DNA of 57,209 nt, taken from NCBI GenBank assembly GCA_018669005.1, contig JABJAL010000007.1, forward strand, positions 1 through 57,209, written 5' to 3'. The translations under genes were made by a program, and so were the position numbers. The DNA is from Nitrospinaceae bacterium. Lineage in GTDB: Bacteria; UBA8248. Numbering within the stretch: position 1 is the first letter of the stretch; each line of letters starts with the position of its first letter. This document shows, piece by piece, positions 52,127 to 57,209 of this stretch. Under the pieces are notes generated by a model. That model had not been told where the DNA came from, did no database searches, and saw only the letters and a list, made by a program, of their open reading frames with translations.

Positions 52127-54784
52127 ATGACTGGTAACGAAATACGAAAGTTGTTCATCGATTATTTTGCTGAAAAAGAACATCGTCCCGTTCGCAGTTC
52201 CCCGCTGGTGCCCCTAAACGACCCGACCCTTCTTTTTACGAATGCCGGCATGGTCCAGTTCAAGGATACCTTCACTGGTCTTGAGCGCCGCGATTATATA
52301 CGCGCAACGAGTTCTCAAAAATGCCTGAGGGTCAGCGGCAAGCACAACGATCTTGAAAATGTGGGCCGGACGGCCCGTCACCACACATTTTTCGAAATGC
52401 TGGGTAATTTTTCCTTCGGCGATTATTTCAAGGAAAAGGCCATAGAGTTTGCGTGGGAATTTCTCGTGGACCGCTCTGGGCTTGATGGTGAGAGGATGTG
52501 GATCACCATTTTCCGTGAGGATGACGAGGCTGGAGAACTCTGGCAGCGAATCGTCGGTGTTCCGGCGGAAAGGATAATTCGGTGCGATGAGAAGGATAAT
52601 TTTTGGTCGATGGGTGATACCGGGCCCTGTGGTCCATGCTCGGAACTGATTTACGACCAAGGCGATCATCTCTCCGGCGGTCTTCCTGGAAGCGGCCAGG
52701 ATGAAGACGGCGACAGGTATCTTGAACTCTGGAACCTCGTTTTCATGCAATTCGATCGGGACGCTTCGGGTACGATGAATCCCCTGCCCAAACCCTCGGT
52801 GGACACCGGAATGGGGCTTGAGAGACTCGCGGCCGTTCTTCAAGGGGAAAACAGCAACTTCCACACAGATTTGTTGATGCCCGTTATCCATCATGTCGAG
52901 GAGTTGTGCGAAAAAACCTACGGCGGAAAACAAAAAAATAGCCCGGACCCAGCCGCAGACGTTTCGTTCCGAGTGATTGCCGACCATGTCAGGTCGGTCA
53001 GCTTCCTGGTGGCGGACGGCATATTGCCGAGCAATGAGGGGCGCGGCTATGTCCTTCGCCGGGTGGCTAGGCGGGCTTTGCGCCACGGGCGGATGCTCGG
53101 GATTACCGAACCATTTCTTTTTAAGACGGCGGGCGTTGTGGCCGACATGATGGGGGACGCTTTCCCAGAGCTCAGGGAAAACCTCAATTACATCTCTCGC
53201 GTAACCCTTGGCGAGGAAGAACGCTTTGCCCACACTTTGAGCCAAGGCCAGCCGAGGATGGACGAGCTTTGCGAGAAGGCGAAGGCTTCAAGCGGCGGCA
53301 CGGTCTCGGGTGATGAGGTTTTTGAGCTCTATGACACTTACGGCTACCCTTGGGATTTGGCTGCCGAGACGGCTACCTTTCATGGTCTTAAAATAGACCG
53401 AACTGCCTTCGACAGTTCTATGGAACAGCAGCGAGAGCGCGCCCGTGCCCACTGGAAAGGCTCGGGCGAAGCTGGTGTTTCTCCGGTATGGCACGAAATC
53501 CGGAAGGCTCATGGGCCTACCAATTTCTTGGGATACGGAGAAAGCAGATCGGAGTCCGAAGTTGCCGTAATTGTACGCGAGGGTGTAAAGATCAGCAGCG
53601 CCGCCGAAGGAGAGGAGGCCGAGGTCTTTCTCCCCAAGACGCCGTTTTATGCTGAATCAGGCGGCCAAGAAGGCGATCATGGTCGCCTGACCTGGGAGGG
53701 GGGCGCGGCGGTGATTCTCGATACCCAGAAGCCGCTACCCGATGTTTATGTTCACCATGTCCAGGTGGAGCAAGGCACTCTTCAAACAGGCCAGACCGTA
53801 GATGCCGCCATCGACACCGAACGGCGCGCCTCTTTGCAGCTAAACCACACCGCGACTCATATCCTTCAGTTTGCACTACGGCAAGTTCTTGGCGATCACG
53901 TCAAACAGGCAGGCTCGCACCTTTCAAAAGAGCGGCTGCGGTTCGATTTCACGCACTTCACCCAGATCACCCCCCGCGAGAAAGAGCGCATCGAGGACAT
54001 CGTGAACACACGCATTCGGGAGAATGCACCTGTCTCCACGGAGGTGATGTCCATCGACAAGGCGCTCGAATCTGGCGCGACGGCGCTTTTTGGCGAGCGG
54101 TATGGCGAGGAGGTTCGGGTGGTGTCCGTCGGAGAGTTCAGCCAGGAGCTTTGCGGCGGAACGCATACCGGAGCGGCGGGCGATATTGGAATGTTCAGAA
54201 TTCTCCACGAGGGAAGTATCTCCTCGGGTGTCCGGCGAATCGAGGCGGCAACAGGAGCGAACTCCCTTGCCCAGGCAAGGCTGGAGCAGAATACGCTGGC
54301 CGAAATTACGGAGATGACGAAATCTGCGCCGCTTGAGGAGGCTGATCGCGTCCGAAGGATTATCGAGCAAAATCGATCTTTGGAGCGGGAACTAAAGCAA
54401 ATTCGGGACAAACAATCTCAGGCCGATGTGGGCGATCTTGCCAGCGACGCACAGGAGGTCAATGGCCTCAAGGTAATCGCTACCCGGCGTGATGGAATCG
54501 AGCCCGGCGGCCTAAGGAACTTGATAGACGCTGCGAAGAATAAACTTAAAAGCGGGGTGGCCGTCATTATCTCGGCGTCGGACGGCAAGGTGTCTATCGC
54601 AGTCGGTGTTACGAAAGATATCACCGACAAATGTCACGCGGGCAATCTCGTGAAGGAGCTGGCCGTCATAGTGGGCGGCAAGGGCGGCGGCAGGCCGGAT
54701 TTCGCCCAGGCGGGCGGCAAGGAAGTAGGGAAGGTAGACGAGGCGCTGGCTGCCGTTCCAGGGATTATTGAAAAACTATCCTGA
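52127..54784 (+). CDS. alaS: Alanyl-tRNA synthetase
   Basis: An 885-residue class II synthetase. The catalytic domain starts 'GNEIRKLFIDYFAEKEH...SSPLVP' with motif 1-3 blocks ('RATSSQKCLRVSGKHNDLENVGRTARHHTFFEMLGNFSFGDYFK' region). The editing domain has the zinc motif HxxxH in 'LNHTATHILQ' and 'CGGTH' (Cys and His). The C-terminal C-Ala domain ends 'GGKGGGRPDFAQAGG'. I use ATG 52127; GGGAGG lies 11 bases upstream. Its promoter is in the 125-base gap after the mutase gene. Confidence 0.97.
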   Translation: MTGNEIRKLFIDYFAEKEHRPVRSSPLVPLNDPTLLFTNAGMVQFKDTFTGLERRDYIRATSSQKCLRVSGKHNDLENVGRTARHHTFFEMLGNFSFGDYFKEKAIEFAWEFLVDRSGLDGERMWITIFREDDEAGELWQRIVGVPAERIIRCDEKDNFWSMGDTGPCGPCSELIYDQGDHLSGGLPGSGQDEDGDRYLELWNLVFMQFDRDASGTMNPLPKPSVDTGMGLERLAAVLQGENSNFHTDLLMPVIHHVEELCEKTYGGKQKNSPDPAADVSFRVIADHVRSVSFLVADGILPSNEGRGYVLRRVARRALRHGRMLGITEPFLFKTAGVVADMMGDAFPELRENLNYISRVTLGEEERFAHTLSQGQPRMDELCEKAKASSGGTVSGDEVFELYDTYGYPWDLAAETATFHGLKIDRTAFDSSMEQQRERARAHWKGSGEAGVSPVWHEIRKAHGPTNFLGYGESRSESEVAVIVREGVKISSAAEGEEAEVFLPKTPFYAESGGQEGDHGRLTWEGGAAVILDTQKPLPDVYVHHVQVEQGTLQTGQTVDAAIDTERRASLQLNHTATHILQFALRQVLGDHVKQAGSHLSKERLRFDFTHFTQITPREKERIEDIVNTRIRENAPVSTEVMSIDKALESGATALFGERYGEEVRVVSVGEFSQELCGGTHTGAAGDIGMFRILHEGSISSGVRRIEAATGANSLAQARLEQNTLAEITEMTKSAPLEEADRVRRIIEQNRSLERELKQIRDKQSQADVGDLASDAQEVNGLKVIATRRDGIEPGGLRNLIDAAKNKLKSGVAVIISASDGKVSIAVGVTKDITDKCHAGNLVKELAVIVGGKGGGRPDFAQAGGKEVGKVDEALAAVPGIIEKLS

Positions 54785-54842
54785 TTTTTTTTAAACTCAT
54801 TTCGAATTTATATATTATTTATTTTTTAAAAGGAGCCAACAT

Positions 54843-54866
54843 ATGCTTGGCGAATTAAGGAATTGA
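54843..54866 (+). CDS. Seven-codon upstream ORF overlapping the MFS start
   Basis: ATG 54843 has the best ribosome site in this interval (AAAAGGAG 7 bases upstream) and encodes M-L-G-E-L-R-N followed by TGA. The TGA (54864-54866) overlaps the TTG start of the transporter at 54863 (TTGA). This looks like a leader ORF coupling translation to the transporter, or a frameshift that separated the original start from the gene. Confidence 0.55.
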   Translation: MLGELRN

Positions 54867-56047
54867 CGGCTGCTGTAGATGACGGGCCGGAGGAGACAAG
54901 GGTTCAGAAGCGAAATCTTGTATCTCTTATCATAGCGCATATCGGAAATGATTCTTTTTTTGGTTTTTTGCCTCCTCTTCTTCCTTTGCTTGTTGTGAAA
55001 ATGGACATGACCCTCAGCATGGCGGGTCTGCTTGCCAGTGCATTTGCTTTCACCGGGGCCGTTGGGCAGCCGCTGTTCGGCTATTTCGCCGATCGTTATA
55101 GAAAGAGTTGGCTCATCGCACTAGGGCCAATCGGCGGGGCTTTTATGACCTTGTTGATTTACATGCCCAATTACTGGTCGATACTTTTGCTATTTCTGTT
55201 TGCCGGTTCGGGGTCGGCCTGTTTTCATCCGGTGGCATCGGTTATCGCTGCGCAGATTTCTGGAAAACGAAAGGGGCTAGGGGTGTCGTTGTATGTTTCC
55301 GGCGGGCGCATTGGCATGGGCCTTGGAGCGGCTTTTTCGACATTTCTCGTCACGAACTGGGGGCTCGAGTCGATACCGATAGCCGGACTTATGGGATTGG
55401 CGCTCGGGTTGCCATATTTCTTCATTGCGCCAGAGATAACGAGTCCCTCCACCCGGGTCCCGATGAATTTCATGGACACGATGGGCTCGCTTGCCGGTTT
55501 GTATCGCCCGCTTATTGTCATGTGGCTTGTAAATGTCTGCCGGACGACGGTGACGATGCTGGTGGGAACCTATATGCCGCTTTACGTGGTGACGGCTGGG
55601 GGGAGCATCGGCGCTGGCGGGCGCTCGATTACGCTGTTTCTTTTTGCGGCGGCCATGGGTGGGATTTACGGGGGCCATCTCTCGGACCGCATTGGCAGGC
55701 GGACGGTCATGATTGTGGCAACTTTACTCGGAACGCCGGTCCTCGGGGTGACTTTCTTGATGCCCGCGCCGCTGGATACGATTTTCCTGATGCTCTCAGG
55801 GGCGATCCTTTACTCGTCCATGGGTGTGTCGGTGGCGTATGCCCAGGAGGTTGCGCCCGAGAACAGGGCGCTGGTTTCCTCCTTAATGCTCGGTGTCGTC
55901 TGGTTCGTGGGAAGCATGATTGCGATTGGGGTGGGGGCGCTGGGGGATATCTGGGGCATTCTCACCGTTTTGCCAATTACGATTGTCGTCTTCGGTGGGC
56001 TGGGGGCAGTGATATCATTTTGGCTACCGAAACTGGATAAAAATTAG
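54863..56047 (+). CDS. MFS transporter (fosmidomycin-resistance-like)
   Basis: A 394-residue inner-membrane carrier with about 12 predicted spans in two halves. The MFS signature between spans 2 and 3 is 'GYFADRYRKSW', and the matching one in the second half is 'GHLSDRIGRRTVMIV'. The opening 'LIIAHIGNDSFFGFLPPLLPLLV' and 'GQPLFGYFADR' resemble the Fsr branch, which exports drugs or small metabolites. The start TTG is not preceded by its own good ribosome site; the strong one serves a 7-codon ORF whose stop overlaps it. Substrate unknown. Confidence 0.9.
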   Translation: MTAAVDDGPEETRVQKRNLVSLIIAHIGNDSFFGFLPPLLPLLVVKMDMTLSMAGLLASAFAFTGAVGQPLFGYFADRYRKSWLIALGPIGGAFMTLLIYMPNYWSILLLFLFAGSGSACFHPVASVIAAQISGKRKGLGVSLYVSGGRIGMGLGAAFSTFLVTNWGLESIPIAGLMGLALGLPYFFIAPEITSPSTRVPMNFMDTMGSLAGLYRPLIVMWLVNVCRTTVTMLVGTYMPLYVVTAGGSIGAGGRSITLFLFAAAMGGIYGGHLSDRIGRRTVMIVATLLGTPVLGVTFLMPAPLDTIFLMLSGAILYSSMGVSVAYAQEVAPENRALVSSLMLGVVWFVGSMIAIGVGALGDIWGILTVLPITIVVFGGLGAVISFWLPKLDKN

Positions 56048-56085
56048 CGGTTATATTTTGCCTTGCACATCGAGAAGGGTGGCGC

Positions 56086-56475
56086 GTGCCGAATTTCGAG
56101 AAGCTTCGGGTAGAAAACGATATCGCCGAGGAGATGGCCAACACGCTTGGGCGCGTAGGTCGTAGATTCCCGATACGTCTTCGTGAGGCTTGGTCGGCAA
56201 TGGCGGCTTGGGAAAACTGCCCTGGGAGCGAGGGGGGCCGCAAGGAGGCCCTTGAGGAAGTGCTGCATAGGGCGATGGACCAGGCCGAGAAGGCCCGGTA
56301 TCACTTAATTGTTCAGCGCGAGGCGATGGGGCTACGCGAACACACCGAGGTGGCCCGGAAGTTCCCCATGCCCGTGATTGCGGGCCGCCCGCCGGCAGCG
56401 GGCGATCCGACTATCCCTCGGCTTTCTTTCGCCGGAGGATTTTTACGAGCCCGCCGTAGGAAGACTTCCGAATAA
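56086..56475 (+). CDS. Small uncharacterised protein
   Basis: A 129-residue frame starting GTG with GAGAAGGGTGG upstream. It is helical and rich in Glu, Arg and Ala ('NDIAEEMANTLGRVGRRFPIRLREAW', 'RKEALEEVLHRAMDQAEKARYHL'), with a Pro-rich, basic C-terminus. I do not recognise the family. It follows the MFS gene by 38 bases and overlaps the convergent MlaC gene by 65 bases, so the last 22 residues are read opposite a real gene; the true protein may be shorter in function. Coding is likely but not certain. Confidence 0.6.
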   Translation: MPNFEKLRVENDIAEEMANTLGRVGRRFPIRLREAWSAMAAWENCPGSEGGRKEALEEVLHRAMDQAEKARYHLIVQREAMGLREHTEVARKFPMPVIAGRPPAAGDPTIPRLSFAGGFLRARRRKTSE

Positions 56476-57025
56476 CACTACGAAACTGTTGCCGGTAGGT
56501 GTTGATCAGGCTGACGCCCTTGACCTTGACGTCGTAGACCCGCCACTTGTCCTTTACGTTGTGAAGGCTATAAGTAATCGGAATTTCCTGCTTGTCACGT
56601 GTGACAATTATTGTTTTTACCGTGGCGAATTCTTCGTCGATTTCCTCTTTCGTGTATTTGATTTTTTCATCGGTGTAAACTTCGATTTTTCCGATGTAGT
56701 TTCTTTCCATCAATCCACTGAATAGGTCTATGAATTCAATTTTCTCCTCGTCCGAGCGTTTTTTCCACTGGCGTGCGAGGGAGCGTTTGGACATTTCCGT
56801 GAAGTCGAACTGTTTTTGTATGGCTTCGCGCAGCATGACCCGCCTCTGGGATTTTCTCTCCTCGTCCTTAAGGTCGGGATCGCGGAGGATATCGAGGACG
56901 GCTTCAATTCCAATTTTCACTTGCTTGGTTGCCTCGCCAGCGCCCATGGCCCTGGTACTAATGGTCAGGAAAATGGTGATAACGGCAACGAGGAATACTG
57001 ATCTACGAAAATAAGCATGGCTCAT
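56411..57025 (-). CDS. MlaC-family phospholipid-binding periplasmic protein (Ttg2D)
   Basis: A 204-residue exported protein: signal peptide at residues 1-29 ('SVFLVAVITIFLTISTRAMG', cleavage after AMGA or near). The MlaC/Tol_Tol_Ttg2 blocks are 'REAIQKQFDFTEMSKRSLARQWKKRS', 'FIDLFSGLMERNYIGKIEVY' and 'WRVYDVKVKGVSLINTYRQQFRSVI' near the end. MlaC ferries phospholipids between the outer-membrane MlaA and the inner-membrane MlaFEDB complex, so this implies a diderm cell. AGGAG lies upstream of ATG. The other mla genes should lie beyond the right-hand end of the window if the operon is conserved; the 184 bases beyond the start show no gene. Confidence 0.92.
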   Translation of the reverse strand: MSHAYFRRSVFLVAVITIFLTISTRAMGAGEATKQVKIGIEAVLDILRDPDLKDEERKSQRRVMLREAIQKQFDFTEMSKRSLARQWKKRSDEEKIEFIDLFSGLMERNYIGKIEVYTDEKIKYTKEEIDEEFATVKTIIVTRDKQEIPITYSLHNVKDKWRVYDVKVKGVSLINTYRQQFRSVIRKSSYGGLVKILRRKKAEG

Positions 57026-57209
57026 CGATTTAACATCTCCTGAATAGATTCTATAGCCTTGGGTAAGCTCTGTGCGGCCACAACAGGACTATTTTATCAT
57101 TACGGTTGAACGGAGTGAAACATTATTCTTGTGGCAAATTGAATATAGCCGTTTTGGGTTAATTCCCTTCACTAGCGGGGATATCTGGCCGGTGGGCCGT
57201 ATTTGAAAA

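Noticed and set aside
52214-53245. 343-codon open frame on the minus strand
   Set aside because: It lies wholly opposite alaS, which has every expected motif; the antisense frame has no recognisable domain and no ribosome site.
54864-54866. Second possible selenocysteine TGA before the MFS gene
   Set aside because: Reading through it leaves the MFS frame and meets TAG four codons later; no hairpin follows.
55108-56040. 310-codon open frame on the plus strand in a second frame
   Set aside because: It overlaps the MFS gene in another frame; composition is unlike a membrane or soluble protein and no motif is seen.
1-57209. Mobile elements, CRISPR arrays or defence islands
   Set aside because: No transposase, integrase, regularly spaced repeat or known defence gene was found.

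Overview
The window is chromosomal DNA from an uncultured Gram-negative bacterium. An MlaC-type phospholipid-binding protein implies an outer membrane. The housekeeping gene order (tig-clpP-clpX-lon, thrS-infC-rpmI-rplT-pheS-pheT, zapA-6S RNA-5-FCL-rny-ymdB, alaS) and the paralogue-rich catabolic block resemble deltaproteobacterial, Nitrospinota or Tectomicrobia-like lineages. That placement is inference from gene order only. I saw no transposase, integrase or CRISPR array.

Bases 1 to about 19,400 are an accessory catabolic and uptake region. It holds two short-chain dehydrogenases (one cut by the window edge), a TRAP DctP-like binding protein without an export signal, two 3-hydroxyisobutyrate-dehydrogenase-like enzymes, an aldo/keto reductase, a HutC-type GntR regulator, two M24 'pita-bread' hydrolases (one has lost most metal ligands), a peptide-type ABC binding protein with two permeases but no ATPase, two Gfo/Idh/MocA oxidoreductases, two tandem acyl-CoA-dehydrogenase paralogues with an altered catalytic motif, a VOC protein and a zinc alcohol dehydrogenase. 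Together they look like uptake and stepwise oxidation of organic acid or sugar-acid compounds; the substrate cannot be read from the sequence.

Bases 19,520-20,080 hold the most striking item: an OsmC/Ohr-type thiol peroxidase whose catalytic first Cys codon is an in-frame TGA, followed 14 nt later by a compact GC hairpin placed and shaped like a bacterial SECIS element. I read it as a 186-residue selenoprotein rather than two small ORFs. Next come a giant receiver-GAF-PAS histidine kinase, an OmpR-type response regulator, FtsH and a glycosyltransferase. A decayed D-2-hydroxyacid dehydrogenase pseudogene and an amidohydrolase follow on the minus strand.

From about 30,800 to the end the region is mostly housekeeping. 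It begins with a MazG-like pyrophosphohydrolase next to FolE2 (possibly consecutive folate steps), then tRNA-Leu(UAG), trigger factor, ClpP, ClpX, Lon, tRNA-Val(GAC), ThrRS with a shortened TGS domain, IF3 with a long acidic tail, L35, L20, PheRS alpha and beta, a small coiled-coil protein, ZapA, a 6S RNA candidate, 5-formyl-THF cyclo-ligase, RNase Y and YmdB. It ends with a stand-alone Lon N-domain protein, a methylmalonyl-CoA mutase catalytic subunit lacking the B12 domain, AlaRS, an MFS transporter behind a tiny upstream ORF, a small unknown protein and MlaC. Several intercistronic hairpins, terminators and promoter-like sites are listed.
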